Part shown: positions 15,736 through 24,769 of the stretch, piece after piece | Layout of the letters: every line of letters begins with the position of its first letter | How positions within the stretch are numbered: the first letter of the stretch is position 1 | Translations under genes and position numbers: made by a program | Notes under the pieces: generated by a model | The model's database searches: none | Told to the model about the DNA's origin: nothing | The model's input: the letters and a program-made list of their open reading frames with translations, nothing else | NCBI RefSeq assembly: GCF_049801095.1 | Contig: NZ_JBNAGH010000011.1 | Coordinates: 18,747-82,746, forward strand | Direction: 5' to 3' | DNA from: Dinoroseobacter sp049801095 | GTDB taxonomy: Bacteria > Pseudomonadota > Alphaproteobacteria > Rhodobacterales > Rhodobacteraceae | Length of the DNA stretch: 64,000 bases

Positions 15736-16137
15736 TCAAGCCGCGAGATGCGCTTCGCCGACGAACTCCCAAGCCTTGGCGGCTTCATCCGCGGAGAAGG
15801 CCTTCGCTTTGACGGGAATGATCTTGTCCATGAAGGCGATCATTTTCTGAGCTTTGGACGGGGCACCAATCACGGCATAGCGGTTCAGTTCGCTGAGCGC
15901 ACGGAACCGGGATTCGAGTACGTCTCCATCGAACAAACTGTCCCAATCGCTGCCGGTGAAGGCCGACAGATCGAGCAGCATATCGATCTTGTCATCATGC
16001 CGATCGAATGCGGCGTTCATAAACTCTGCCAGAGCCTCGGCTGCGTCGTCATCCATATGCCCCGCAACGCGAAACGCATAAAGCGTCGGTGACGCGGTTT
16101 CGATCTGGGTGATTGCTCCGTGTTGAAACATGGTCAT
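15736..16137 (-). CDS. SpoIIAA-like (STAS-fold) protein
   Basis: A 133-residue soluble protein with the SpoIIAA-like/STAS pattern of alternating strands and helices: YAFRVAGHMDDDAAEALAEF, KIDMLLDLSAFTGSD, RYAVIGAPSKAQKMIAFMDK. Unlike true anti-anti-sigma factors, no clear phosphorylatable Ser sits in the expected loop. ATG 16137 preceded by AGGAG. Own EcfG-type promoter. Role unknown; perhaps lipid or membrane-associated. Confidence 0.82.
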   Translation of the reverse strand: MTMFQHGAITQIETASPTLYAFRVAGHMDDDAAEALAEFMNAAFDRHDDKIDMLLDLSAFTGSDWDSLFDGDVLESRFRALSELNRYAVIGAPSKAQKMIAFMDKIIPVKAKAFSADEAAKAWEFVGEAHLAA

Positions 16138-16170
16138 GTCACATCTCCTGTTCTTGTGCTTTGCCAGATC

Positions 16171-16195
16171 AACGCCGGGACAGAGGGAAGGTTCC
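16171..16195 (-). promoter_or_regulatory. EcfG-type promoter for the SpoIIAA-like gene
   Basis: Minus strand GGAAC-N16-CGTT, 34 bp upstream of the ATG. Confidence 0.78.
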
Positions 16196-16231
16196 TTCAC
16201 CTGCCGGCGCATCCTTGCACAGCGTGACGGA

Positions 16232-17893
16232 CTAGGCCGCTTCGGCAGGTGCCGCGGTGGGAAAGACCTCCCCGGCCTCGTCGCGCTCGATCCGGGCCCC
16301 GAGGGCCAGGATTTCCTCCCGTGCGAGACAGGCCACATCCCAGGACGTGTTCGGGTCTGAACAGGGCAGCGCGAACCAGACTTCTTTGCCGAACACGTCC
16401 TGCCCCGCCACGCGCACATTGACCTTGGACAAGTCGCCCAGCTCTTCCGGGTCAAGCCCGGCCACGATCTCGTCGAACCCGGCTCGGAGCCGATCGACAT
16501 CTGCGTCATGGGCGCATTTGATCTTGATGATACGCAGCATCTCGGGATCTTTCATCGTCCAGTTCTCGAAGGGCGTGGAGACAAACTCCTCCACCGGAAC
16601 GACAAGGCGCGTGCCGTCCCAATCCTTCAGTTGCACATAGGTGAAATTGATCCGCTCCACATGGCACAGGTAATCTTTGTAGACGATGCGGTCGCCGATG
16701 CGCGCGGATTGGTTCAGTGCAATCTGCAAGCTGGCCATGATGTTCCCAAGCACTCGGCGGGCCGCAAAACCCAAGACAAGGGTCAAGGCACCGGCGGTCC
16801 CCAGCAGTGTCAGACCCAGGTTCTGAAAGAGGTTGGTTTGCGACAGGAACACCCCTCCGCCGATCAAGACGATAGCCACAGTGAAGGCACGGCGTGCGGC
16901 GGCCACTCTGGTTGCCATAGAGCGCATGTGCATCTGTTGGCGTTGGGTCAGATCGGTCTCATCAAACAGGGTCAGGCTGTCGAGCACGACATCCGCCACA
17001 TTGACGACCAGCCAAAGCCCCGAGGCCAAAAGGCCAAGCCAGGCAAAGGGTGTGAGGATCGTGCTGATCTGTCCCGAGAATACCAACAAGTTGACCCCGG
17101 AAAACAGGGCCACGCCTGTCGCCACCGCCGTGGCTGCCGGCCCGCGTGACGCCGCAACAGCACGTTGCACCAGCGGGCTCTCGGCGCGGTCCCGGGCCCG
17201 GCCGAGGATGCGCCAAACCAGGATCGCGCAGGTCAATGCAAGTCCCAAAAGCACGGGGAGGCCGATGACTTCCCACCACATGAAACCAAATCCGGCTTGC
17301 TGCTTCAGAGGCGCTGGCAAGAGACGCTCCAGCGGCGTGGGGCCATACGCCGCGTAAAGCGCCGGGATGTCACCAACGGTCCGGCGCGACATCACCCAGA
17401 CCGGCTCCCCATCCAGCGCCTGAACCCGGTCCAGACGGATGGAGGCCGGATGCCCCTGAACCTCCAATGTCCAGAGCAGCAGGGACTTCCGCGGCTGCCC
17501 GATCATAGGGTCCGAGGAGCTGCCGGACGTTTGCATGGCGTCCGGTCGGTCGACCACTTTGTCCCAGTCGATAACCGCTTTGCGACTGATCACAGTGAAG
17601 AGCTTGCGCGCCAGATCCGCGCCAACCTGGGCCTGCACGCTGGCGTCGAGGCCGTTGAGGTTCAGAAGATGAGCGGCCTTGGCCCAGTTCTCCTGCCGGG
17701 CGTGGAACAAAAAGCTTTCCAGGGTTGCACGGGGCGTTGTGCGATCAATTTCTGGTCCTGGGGCGGACAGACCGGAATTCAGCGTTTCCAAGCAGTAGGC
17801 AGGCGTATCACCGCAGCTCCCAGACGGGTGCTGAGCGACTGACGGGCCAGACAACAATATAACGGCCAATAGACCAAAAAAGACTTTGCGCAT
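16232..17893 (-). CDS. Large MscS-family mechanosensitive channel with periplasmic domain
   Basis: A 553-residue protein: signal peptide (cleavage near residue 20, SVAQ), a periplasmic region (about 21-205), then about five helices ending in the MscS pore (LTLLGTAGALTLVLGFAARR) and beta domain (IGDRIVYKDYLCHVERINFT). It differs from the compact channel at 7.5 kb in having an N-terminal periplasmic domain that could sense or gate. Preceded by an EcfG-type promoter. Confidence 0.88.
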   Translation of the reverse strand: MRKVFFGLLAVILLSGPSVAQHPSGSCGDTPAYCLETLNSGLSAPGPEIDRTTPRATLESFLFHARQENWAKAAHLLNLNGLDASVQAQVGADLARKLFTVISRKAVIDWDKVVDRPDAMQTSGSSSDPMIGQPRKSLLLWTLEVQGHPASIRLDRVQALDGEPVWVMSRRTVGDIPALYAAYGPTPLERLLPAPLKQQAGFGFMWWEVIGLPVLLGLALTCAILVWRILGRARDRAESPLVQRAVAASRGPAATAVATGVALFSGVNLLVFSGQISTILTPFAWLGLLASGLWLVVNVADVVLDSLTLFDETDLTQRQQMHMRSMATRVAAARRAFTVAIVLIGGGVFLSQTNLFQNLGLTLLGTAGALTLVLGFAARRVLGNIMASLQIALNQSARIGDRIVYKDYLCHVERINFTYVQLKDWDGTRLVVPVEEFVSTPFENWTMKDPEMLRIIKIKCAHDADVDRLRAGFDEIVAGLDPEELGDLSKVNVRVAGQDVFGKEVWFALPCSDPNTSWDVACLAREEILALGARIERDEAGEVFPTAAPAEAA

Positions 17894-17901
17894 ATCAGGA
17901 C

Positions 17902-17926
17902 AACGGCCCTGAGCCTGCTTTGTTCC
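17902..17926 (-). promoter_or_regulatory. EcfG-type promoter for the large MscS gene
   Basis: Minus strand GGAAC-N16-CGTT; the -10 element lies only 9 bp before the ATG, giving a nearly leaderless transcript. Confidence 0.65.
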
Positions 17927-18090
17927 ACTGCGCGGCCCAGAGGGGTTGGGGGGGCGGCGTCGCTGGCTTGTCCTCTGTCCGTACCGATCCGAGCCATGCT
18001 GGGGGTGCAGGCCACAGATCGCAGCTTGTTCAACGCGCTACGTCGGTCCTTCGGACCTCCTGCATTCGCGCGCGTTTGCAGCCATGCAGC

Positions 18091-18987
18091 CTAGCTGTCA
18101 CTCATTTCTGCCAACTCATCCATGATCTGATCTTGCTCATTGCCGATCCGATAAGCGATCCGTTTGAGTTTGGTTTCCGCAAGGCGCCGCGTTTCCGGAT
18201 CGAGGTCGTCCCGCCAAACAGACCAGACAGGGTAGGCGAATGCAGGCGCATCGGGCACGAGAAACAGCCGTTCAGTGTCCAGAAAGCCCTTGATGTGGCG
18301 CGCTGGCAGGTAAGCCGCAGCTTTTCTCCCGGCAACAAACTCGGCCGCCATAGCCCCAAGCGAGAGGACCAGGCCAGAATTGGAGAGCATCGGAAGCTCC
18401 AACGCGAGCGCGTGCAAGACCTCCGGGCCCCAATCCACATAGATGTAGTACGGCTGGATGTCTGAGATCGTGCCGGGAAATGAGGCTGCCAGCACAAGCT
18501 CTTCGTCGATCACCTTTTGAGCGGACAGACCCGGGCGCAGTTGTGGGCTGTACGAAAGGCCGACTTGCGCCACGCCCTCGATCAGGAACCGGGTTATGCG
18601 ATCGGGCATGCCGAGTTCCGCGCGAATGCTGAGTTCCGGATTCTCAGCGCGCATTTCATCAAGCCACTGGAACCCCAACCGGGGCCAAAGAGAATACTGG
18701 GCCGCCACGCTGAGCGACTTCGTGTAGCCTTCGGGGAGTGCAATCTGCTGCCGTGCTTCTTCCCAGATTTTGATCATCGAGAGTGCATAGCGTTCGAACT
18801 CTCGGCCTGCCGCAGTCAGCTCAGCTCCCGCCTTTGATCTGTGAAACAGGGTCTTGCCCAACGCGTCCTCCAACCGCTGCACGCGCAGGCTCACGGCTGA
18901 CTGCGTCACGAACAATCGGGAGCTTGCATGCATGAAAGACCCGGTTGAGGCCACTTCGAGGAAGGTGCGGATCAGAGCGATATCCAT
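18091..18987 (-). CDS. LysR family transcriptional regulator
   Basis: A 298-residue LTTR: N-terminal winged HTH (residues 1-60; ASTGSFMHASSRLFVTQSAV is the recognition region) and a substrate-binding-like effector domain (about 88-290). Unlike the usual arrangement there is no plausible divergent target; the neighbour on the other side is a tiny lipoprotein gene. No EcfG motif. Target and effector unknown. Confidence 0.88.
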   Translation of the reverse strand: MDIALIRTFLEVASTGSFMHASSRLFVTQSAVSLRVQRLEDALGKTLFHRSKAGAELTAAGREFERYALSMIKIWEEARQQIALPEGYTKSLSVAAQYSLWPRLGFQWLDEMRAENPELSIRAELGMPDRITRFLIEGVAQVGLSYSPQLRPGLSAQKVIDEELVLAASFPGTISDIQPYYIYVDWGPEVLHALALELPMLSNSGLVLSLGAMAAEFVAGRKAAAYLPARHIKGFLDTERLFLVPDAPAFAYPVWSVWRDDLDPETRRLAETKLKRIAYRIGNEQDQIMDELAEMSDS

Positions 18988-19184
18988 GAGGGCTATCCAT
19001 GAGAATTTCTGTGATTAACCATATTTCCTATTCGTTTTTCTTGATTCTGGAAGTCCCTTAAACCGGATCCCCGGGACAAGCAGCGCGCTCTGAGCTCTTT
19101 CACAGCAATCATGGAGAACGAACTGCGGTGCGGCTTTCCCAAATGAAACGCGGAACTTGAACCGTCTGGATAGGAAACTCGGAA

Positions 19185-19391
19185 ATGATCGTCATCTTTG
19201 CTCGTAAAGCTGTACTCGCAACTTTGGTCGCCGCGGCACTGGCTGTATCCGGGTGCTCGACGAACCAGGCCATCGACACCACTGTGGGCGTCGCTGCCGG
19301 TGCCACAAAAGTCGTCGCGAAGGGCGCAGTCGGCGCAGGCAAACTGGCCTATAGCGGCGGTAAATCGGTCGTCGGTGCGTTCAACAACTGA
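19185..19391 (+). CDS. Small lipoprotein
   Basis: A 68-residue protein with a lipoprotein signal peptide and lipobox LAVSGC (Cys24). The mature part is Gly/Ala/Val/Lys-rich (VGVAAGATKVVAKGAVGAGK), resembling small membrane-associated glycine-zipper-like lipoproteins. Start set at ATG 19185; GGAAACTCGGAA precedes it. Function unknown. Confidence 0.75.
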   Translation: MIVIFARKAVLATLVAAALAVSGCSTNQAIDTTVGVAAGATKVVAKGAVGAGKLAYSGGKSVVGAFNN

Positions 19392-19889
19392 CGATCGGTG
19401 AAGGATGATCAAGGTGTTTCGGAAAGCGCGCCACGCTCCGTTTCACCTTGTTCACCGGTCAAGGCGGTCACGAGGAGTTGGCTCGTACATCTCTGCACTT
19501 GGCCGGAGCCATTCAGGTGGTTGGGGGGAGACCTCACTCTCCCCATGATCGTGGTCCGAAAAGAACGCTCATCCGTCGAAGACGTGATCGCAGCAAACGC
19601 ATTTGGCCCAGAGGGATCTGAAACCCGTCTTACACAATCGACCGTCCCGAGGTGAACGGATCAGAGCGGTATTTTTCTGCACGAGACATACATGTGGGTG
19701 ATGTACTTTTGAGTGGTCGTCACCTCGGCAAACATAATTGACGCAGCCCCACGCTCTCACTTTTGCTTGCAAGGCCCGCGAGCGTGGGGCTGCGTCGCTT
19801 CGCATCCCAGTCTCCTGTTTTCTTAGCTATGCTTGGTTGCGACTCAGATCCGCCGTAGTCGCTATCGGCGATTAACGAGAGCTTCGAGA
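19392..19889. other. Gap without a supported gene
   Basis: About 500 bases hold only short, compositionally poor ORFs. The one structured element is the long inverted repeat at 19740-19796, listed separately. It lies between the lipoprotein gene and the broken BON/MscS-like gene and may be decayed coding sequence of the latter's missing C-terminal part. Confidence 0.5.
19740..19796. repeat. 17-bp perfect inverted repeat (long hairpin)
   Basis: GACGCAGCCCCACGCTC at 19740-19756 and its exact complement at 19780-19796 flank a 23-base loop. No T run follows on either strand, so an ordinary intrinsic terminator is unlikely. Confidence 0.8.
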
Positions 19890-20309
19890 TCAAAGACTCT
19901 TTGTACCGGCGATGGTTATCAGGTTGCGGCCGCGGTCGTGGATACGCTCCACCGCGGGGGGCAGCCGCGCTTTCGGCGTGCCACTTACCTCGATGGCGTT
20001 CTCGATGGCCAGCACCCCGGCGGCGATGTTGACGATCTGGGTCAGATCATCTTGCGCGGTATTGTTCAGCACATTCTCCGACAAGGCCACGACCCTCTGC
20101 GACACAGGCACAGTGATCCCCTCGAAACCGTCTATCTCGCGCAACAGACGTTGAATGCGTTGTAAGACCTGAGCTTCCCCAGTCGCATCGGTCTATGCCT
20201 CGATAAATCCGTCGGTTTCCACGGTGGTGCTCATCGGTGCTTGGGCTGGGGCAAGGCTTGCGAGGGGAAGCAAAAGGGTCAAAAAAGCTAGGAACAAGGC
20301 ACGCGTCAT
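19890..20309 (-). pseudogene. Truncated BON-domain/MscS-like protein with in-frame amber stop
   Basis: ATG 20309 begins a signal peptide (MTRALFLAFLTLLLPLASLA, with PAQA nearby). The frame runs to ETDGFIEA and meets TAG at 20193-20195, then continues in the same frame as a BON-like domain (LLREIDGFEGITVPVSQRVV, VLAIENAIEV) and stops at PAVERIHDRGRNLITIAGTKSL. In related proteins this N-terminal BON region precedes a membrane MscS channel, absent here. So: one nonsense codon plus loss of the C-terminal channel. Homology is recognised by pattern only. Confidence 0.65.
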
Positions 20310-20376
20310 AAGGATTTTTTCGCAATCATGAGGTCCAGGCCGGACTGGAGAGGGGGGCTCGTGCGCCACAGGCGGC

Positions 20377-20403
20377 AAAAAGGGGGCCAGTTGGCCCCCC
20401 TTT
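20377..20403 (-). terminator. Rho-independent terminator of the PRC-barrel gene
   Basis: GGGGGCCA/TGGCCCCC with a very short loop, followed on the minus strand by TTTTT. Confidence 0.8.
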
Positions 20404-20424
20404 CTCATCTCAGCGGGGGGCGTT

Positions 20425-21138
20425 TTACTGCCACCACTCTTTTTCGACCGGCTGCTTGGCCTGAAGCTCTTCCTCCGAGAGACGCGTGACGAACACAAAC
20501 TCACCGTCATCATCTGGCTGAGTCCGATTCAGATCGTTCATGTCGATCATCACATGCGCATCTCCAAGACCGAGGAAGCCCCCGACCTCGGCGATCAATC
20601 CGCGGATGCTGCCTTCGGGACCGACGACGATCTCCGCCACATTCCCGATGTTTTCCCACTCGTCGGCCACTTCGGTGTAGCGGGGCGTTACAAACCACTC
20701 GCCGGTGTCCAGCTCCGCGCTCACCGTGTAAATGTCGGCACCGATGATGTCACTGGCGCGCAGAAAATCGCTGCGATTGTCCAGATCGATCGGCGCCATC
20801 TGAGAGCTGTCTGCGATATCGTCCAACTCGCGCGTATTGCCCATCTCGGCTTTCGCGGCGAGCGTCTCGACGTTGTTCTCACCTTCGGCCATTGCACCTT
20901 CGACCACCCGCTTAGCATCGGCAGCCGCATTTCGGGTTGCTTCGACAGCCTCATTTGCGGTTTCGGCCACTTTGTCGCCTACCACTTCCGCAGAGTTTTC
21001 AACGCGCTCAGCAACGACTGCAGCGTCGGCCTTCAGCGTCTCGGTCACCGTGCCACTCGCTGGCTCGTTCGCGCCCGCGCCAAAGGCGAGAGAGGTCAAC
21101 GCAGTCGTTGCGACAAGAGTTTTTGCAAACCGGATCAT
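20425..21138 (-). CDS. Exported PRC-barrel domain protein
   Basis: A 237-residue protein: signal peptide (cleavage near residue 23, GAGA), a long Ala/Glu/Val-rich helical region (about 30-98), then a PRC-barrel-type domain (about 118-235; LRASDIIGADIYTV, IGNVAEIVVGPEGSIRGLIA). Periplasmic PRC-barrel proteins are common in alphaproteobacterial stress regulons. Start is ATG 21138, AAGGAGG upstream. Confidence 0.8.
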   Translation of the reverse strand: MIRFAKTLVATTALTSLAFGAGANEPASGTVTETLKADAAVVAERVENSAEVVGDKVAETANEAVEATRNAAADAKRVVEGAMAEGENNVETLAAKAEMGNTRELDDIADSSQMAPIDLDNRSDFLRASDIIGADIYTVSAELDTGEWFVTPRYTEVADEWENIGNVAEIVVGPEGSIRGLIAEVGGFLGLGDAHVMIDMNDLNRTQPDDDGEFVFVTRLSEEELQAKQPVEKEWWQ

Positions 21139-21191
21139 TCTACATCCTCCTTGAGATAGAAGCTCGTTCCAGGCGAGCCAGGTGTGCGTTC

Positions 21192-21216
21192 AACTCACTA
21201 TCGGCAGATGAGTTCC
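21192..21216 (-). promoter_or_regulatory. Weak EcfG-like promoter for the PRC-barrel gene
   Basis: Minus strand GGAAC-N16-AGTT: the -35 is perfect and the -10 differs at one base (A for C). 53 bp upstream of the ATG. Confidence 0.35.
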
Positions 21217-21508
21217 CATGAGGGCCTTAAGCGCAACTCGGGTGTCGCTTGGGCAGCACAAAACCGGCTCTGCCCCGTCCGAGCGGACCAAACAGAATTT
21301 CATACCGATTGGCCGCATCTCCTAAGCTGGGATTTACGGACTGCCACCGCACATGGTCGGGCGACTTGAGCGAAAACGGCGTCTTGCGGGGAAGGCTTAT
21401 TGTTCCGTCCACACTCCACTTTCATATGGCACGAAAACGTAGAGCTGGGTCGGTCTGGAGTATCCGGCACTTCAAAGAGCGTTTGTCGAGTGAACAAGAT
21501 ACGATTTC
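21217..21508. other. Gap without a supported gene
   Basis: Nearly 300 bases between the PRC-barrel promoter region and the IS remnant. Only short overlapping ORFs with no family features; nothing recognisable. Confidence 0.5.
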
Positions 21509-21509
21509 T

Positions 21510-22021
21510 TAGGGTCAGGCCCCATTGGTTTCAGCCTAGGGGCGTGTTTTACGGTTCGAAAACGAGCGGTGAACATGTCTGATTTTTTCTGGCTGACGGA
21601 TGTACAGATGGCGCGTCTTGAGCCTTTTCCCCAAGTCCCGTGGTAAGCCTCATGTCGATGACAAGCGTGTTCTGATCGGAATTATCTTCATCAATCACAA
21701 TGGCTTACGATGGTGAGATGCGCCGAGAGAATATGGCCCGCACAAAACGCTCTACAACCGTTGGAAGCGCCGGAGCGATAAGGGCATCTTTGCTCAGATG
21801 ATGGTCGGCCTGGCCGCTGATCATGGCGAGCAGACGACGGTCATGATCCCTCTCGGGACATCACTGACGTGATGCCCTGCCGGGCAGTGATCGAAATCAT
21901 GTTCGGCAGGTTGAAGGATTGGCGGCGTGTGGCGACACGATACAACCGCTGCCCGAAGGTCTTCCTCTCGTCCATCGCCCGGGCCGCCCTCGTCAATTGC
22001 TGGCTATGAGTCCCGACCCTA
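21510..22021 (+). mobile_element. IS5-family insertion sequence remnant
   Basis: Ends are imperfect inverted repeats: left TTAGGGTCAGGCCCC, right (complement) TTAGGGTCGGGACTC, 12 of 15 matching. At about 510 bp it is well short of an intact IS5-type element (about 0.8-1.2 kb). It holds a degenerate transposase, so it cannot move on its own. Confidence 0.75.
21575..22009 (+). pseudogene. IS5-family transposase fragment
   Basis: Pieces of the N-terminus (MSDFFWLTDVQMARLEPF; then VDDKRVLIGIIFINHNGLRW followed by a stop where Cys is usual; DAPREYGPHKTLYNRWKRRS) and of the C-terminus (IEIMFGRLKDWRRVATRYNR) remain. The central catalytic DDE part is deleted, and frameshifts separate the blocks. Confidence 0.8.
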
Positions 22022-22089
22022 ATAATCGCCTAGCTCAAAGCACGGATTGGCATGTCGCAAACCCTGCCCGACAGCCGTCAATAGCCCGT

Positions 22090-22116
22090 CTACAGATCAA
22101 ATTTGTTGATCTGTAG
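22090..22116. repeat. 11-bp inverted repeat upstream of the TRAP binding protein gene
   Basis: CTACAGATCAA and TTGATCTGTAG are exact complements around ATTTG. It lies about 125 bp before the start codon; it could be an operator or the scar of the neighbouring IS. Confidence 0.5.
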
Positions 22117-22240
22117 GGCAGTCATTTGGTTTTGAGTGAGGTGTCTGGTGGTGGAATGCTGATCGGCAGGCAGGGAGCTGGCACAGTCAAGCGCCGGACT
22201 GAATGATCGGATTTGATCGCCTGCCTCGGGAGGAGAAGCA

Positions 22241-23395
22241 ATGACATCATCAATTCCGCACGACCCGCCTGCCGGTATGGACCGCCGGGCGTTCTTACGG
22301 CTCGTCAGCAGATACGGGTTCACCGCCGCAGCGGTAGCAACCGCGTCCGGGGCATATATGTCGAGCGCGGCGCTGGCACAATCGGTCTCGGAAGAGCGCG
22401 AACGCAAAGCCGCCGCCGAGCATACGATGATTGTGGCCACGCCCTATGTCTTGGGCGCGTCGCGGAGCGTTCCGCTGATGCAGCTCGATTTCAAGGAAAA
22501 CATCCAGAACATGACCAACGGAAAGGTCTATGTTCGGCTGGCCCCAGGCGGTGAGCTCGGAGTGGGCAGCTCCCTTGCCCAGAGCGTGCAATCCAACACG
22601 ATCCAGGCTGCGCAGCATTCGCTCGCCAACTTCGCGCCCTTCGCGCCGATCGTCGATCTGGTCAACATTCCCTACTGGTGCGGCAAGAACCAGCAGGCGG
22701 TCAATCTGGTGAACTCGCAGCAATGGGCCGATCTGGTCAATCCCAGCATCGAGGCGCGCGGCTTCAAGGCCCTGTGGTATGTCACCATCGATCCGCGCAC
22801 GATTGCGCTGCGCCGAGGCTTTGACCAGCCGATCCGGACGCCGGATGATCTTGCCGGGGTCAAGATGCGGATCCCGGGCTCCGAGATCCTGTCGCAGCTC
22901 TACCGTCTGCTCGGCGCGAACCCGACGCCGATTGCCTGGGGTGAAACCCCGAGCGCGATCACGCAAGGCGTGGCCGATGCGCTGGACCCCTCGGTGCAGG
23001 GGCTGCAGATCTTTGGCTTTGACGCGATCCTGTCCTGGGTCACCTTTGCCCAGACCGTGCCGAACACGCAGGTCTATTCCTGCAATCTCGACTGGTTCAA
23101 CGCACTGCCCGGCGACGTGCAGGAGGGGATCCTCTTTGCATCGGAAGTGACCGCGCATCAGAACCTGTCCAAGGTGCCTGCGGCGCGCGCGTTTTCCATG
23201 TGGGATCTCAGTCAGGCGGGGGTGCAGTTCTACGTGCCCAATGATGACGAGATGGGCGAATGGGTCGCCCGGGGCGGACATCAGTTGCCGGACTGGGACC
23301 CGTTCAAGATCGAGCTCGCAGGATCCATCGCGAATTTCGAAACACTCAATGAGGCGGCGAACACCCGTGGGAAATACGTTGTCCACGACGTTTGA
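22241..23395 (+). CDS. TRAP transporter substrate-binding protein (DctP family), orphan
   Basis: A 384-residue periplasmic protein with a twin-arginine signal (DRRAFLRLVSRYG, residues 14-26, then a hydrophobic stretch). The mature domain has DctP features: LAPGGELGVGSSLAQSVQ, the conserved Arg/Asn binding-site region (DDLAGVKMRIPGSEILSQLY), and VADALDPS. These bind organic acids. No DctQ or DctM membrane subunits are nearby, so it must use a transporter elsewhere. First gene of the presumed catabolic island. Confidence 0.88.
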   Translation: MTSSIPHDPPAGMDRRAFLRLVSRYGFTAAAVATASGAYMSSAALAQSVSEERERKAAAEHTMIVATPYVLGASRSVPLMQLDFKENIQNMTNGKVYVRLAPGGELGVGSSLAQSVQSNTIQAAQHSLANFAPFAPIVDLVNIPYWCGKNQQAVNLVNSQQWADLVNPSIEARGFKALWYVTIDPRTIALRRGFDQPIRTPDDLAGVKMRIPGSEILSQLYRLLGANPTPIAWGETPSAITQGVADALDPSVQGLQIFGFDAILSWVTFAQTVPNTQVYSCNLDWFNALPGDVQEGILFASEVTAHQNLSKVPAARAFSMWDLSQAGVQFYVPNDDEMGEWVARGGHQLPDWDPFKIELAGSIANFETLNEAANTRGKYVVHDV

Positions 23396-23467
23396 ACGCG
23401 TCGGGAGCGGCAGGACCCGCGCGGTCTGTGGCTCCCGCTTCCAGATCCGTGAGATCGCAAGAATGCC

Positions 23468-24715
23468 ATGGTCATGATGGCCCCTTTGACCGAGCAGGAT
23501 CGTGTCGTGATCATCGGCGCCGGTCATGCCGGGGGGCGCGCGGCAGAGCGACTGCGCGCTCACGGGTTCGCGGGAGGGATCACTCTGGTCGGCAAGGAAG
23601 ACGTCGCGCCCTACGAGCGCCCGCCTTTGTCGAAATCGGTTCTGCTGCGGTCGGGATCCGAAGCGGACACGTATTTGCAGGACCTTGCATGGTACGCGGG
23701 GAACCGGGTGACCTTGCGCCTGGGCCAACTGGTCACGCGGATCGACCGGGACGCGCGCAAGGTCTTCCTGCTGGATGGCGAGACGTTGCCCTATTCCCGG
23801 CTCATAATCGCAACGGGCGGGCGGCTTCGCGACTTGCCCGTGCCGGGGGCAGATCTGGACAATGTGCTGTCCCTCAAGACGATGGCCGATGCAGTAGCGC
23901 TCCGCGCCCGGCTCGACACCGCCCGGCGGCTGGTGGTGATTGGTGGCGGGTTCATCGGGCTCGAAGTGGCGGCCAGCGCGCGTGCTCTGGGCTGCGAGGT
24001 AACGGTCGTGGAGGCAACTGAACGATTGATGGGCCGCGCCGTGCCAAAAGAGATCGGCGCGCGCGTGGCGGCGGTCCACGAGGCGCGCGGCACGACAGTG
24101 ATGCTGGGATGCGGGGTGCAGGCCCTGATCGGAGAGACCGCAGTGAACACTGTCGTTCTGGCGGATGGCCAGAGACTCGCGGCAGATCTCGTGGTGGTCG
24201 GTATCGGAATCGCGCCGGAAACCGGATTGGCCGAACAGGCGGGTCTTGAGACCGCGCAGGGCATTCTCGTTGATGACCAGTGCCGGACCTCGGATCCAGG
24301 GATCTTTGCCATCGGCGATGTGGCCTGCCACAGGGCGCGCGCCGCCCGGCCGGTGGAAAGCTGGCAGAATGCCGAGCAGCAGGCGACACGGGTCGCCGCG
24401 GCCCTCATGGGATGCCCGGCGCCCGAGCTAGAGCCGCCCTGGTTCTGGTCCGATCAGGGGGATCTCAACCTGCAGATTGCCGGCACCCCGGTGCACTGGG
24501 ACGGCGCCATGTCCCGCGGCCGCATGGCAGAGGGGTCTCTTCTGCTGATCCAGATGGACGGCCAGCAGGTGACAGGCACGATCGGGTTGAATGCGAAAAA
24601 AGACATGCTGTTGATGCGCAAACTGCTCAAGGCCGGATGCCCCGTCGACGCCGACAGCCTGACGGATCCGGAGCAGCCGCTCAAAAAGACCGTGATGGCG
24701 GCGCTGCGAGCCTGA
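23468..24715 (+). CDS. FAD-dependent NAD(P)H:ferredoxin reductase
   Basis: A 415-residue flavoprotein of the rubredoxin/ferredoxin reductase type: FAD loop VVIIGAGHAGGRAAERLRAH, NAD(P)H loop VVIGGGFIGLEVAASARALG, and the FAD-contacting block DPGIFAIGDVACHRARA. The C-terminal reductase domain (about 320-400) completes the family. Likely passes electrons to the Rieske ferredoxin encoded at 27.6 kb. Start ATG 23468; in-frame ATGs at 23474/23477 are alternatives. Confidence 0.9.
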   Translation: MVMMAPLTEQDRVVIIGAGHAGGRAAERLRAHGFAGGITLVGKEDVAPYERPPLSKSVLLRSGSEADTYLQDLAWYAGNRVTLRLGQLVTRIDRDARKVFLLDGETLPYSRLIIATGGRLRDLPVPGADLDNVLSLKTMADAVALRARLDTARRLVVIGGGFIGLEVAASARALGCEVTVVEATERLMGRAVPKEIGARVAAVHEARGTTVMLGCGVQALIGETAVNTVVLADGQRLAADLVVVGIGIAPETGLAEQAGLETAQGILVDDQCRTSDPGIFAIGDVACHRARAARPVESWQNAEQQATRVAAALMGCPAPELEPPWFWSDQGDLNLQIAGTPVHWDGAMSRGRMAEGSLLLIQMDGQQVTGTIGLNAKKDMLLMRKLLKAGCPVDADSLTDPEQPLKKTVMAALRA

Positions 24716-24769
24716 GCGCGCGCGGCCACGCGGTTCGACCGAAGACTTAACTGATCAGGGATCATCACC

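Noticed and set aside
22090..22116. Intrinsic terminator for the IS remnant
   Set aside because: The hairpin is AT-rich with no T run after it, so it is kept only as an inverted repeat.
22295..24331. Long minus-strand ORF of 678 codons across the TRAP/reductase genes
   Set aside because: It is antisense to two well-supported genes with clear domains; the composition is Arg/His/Pro-rich as in shadow frames of high-GC DNA.
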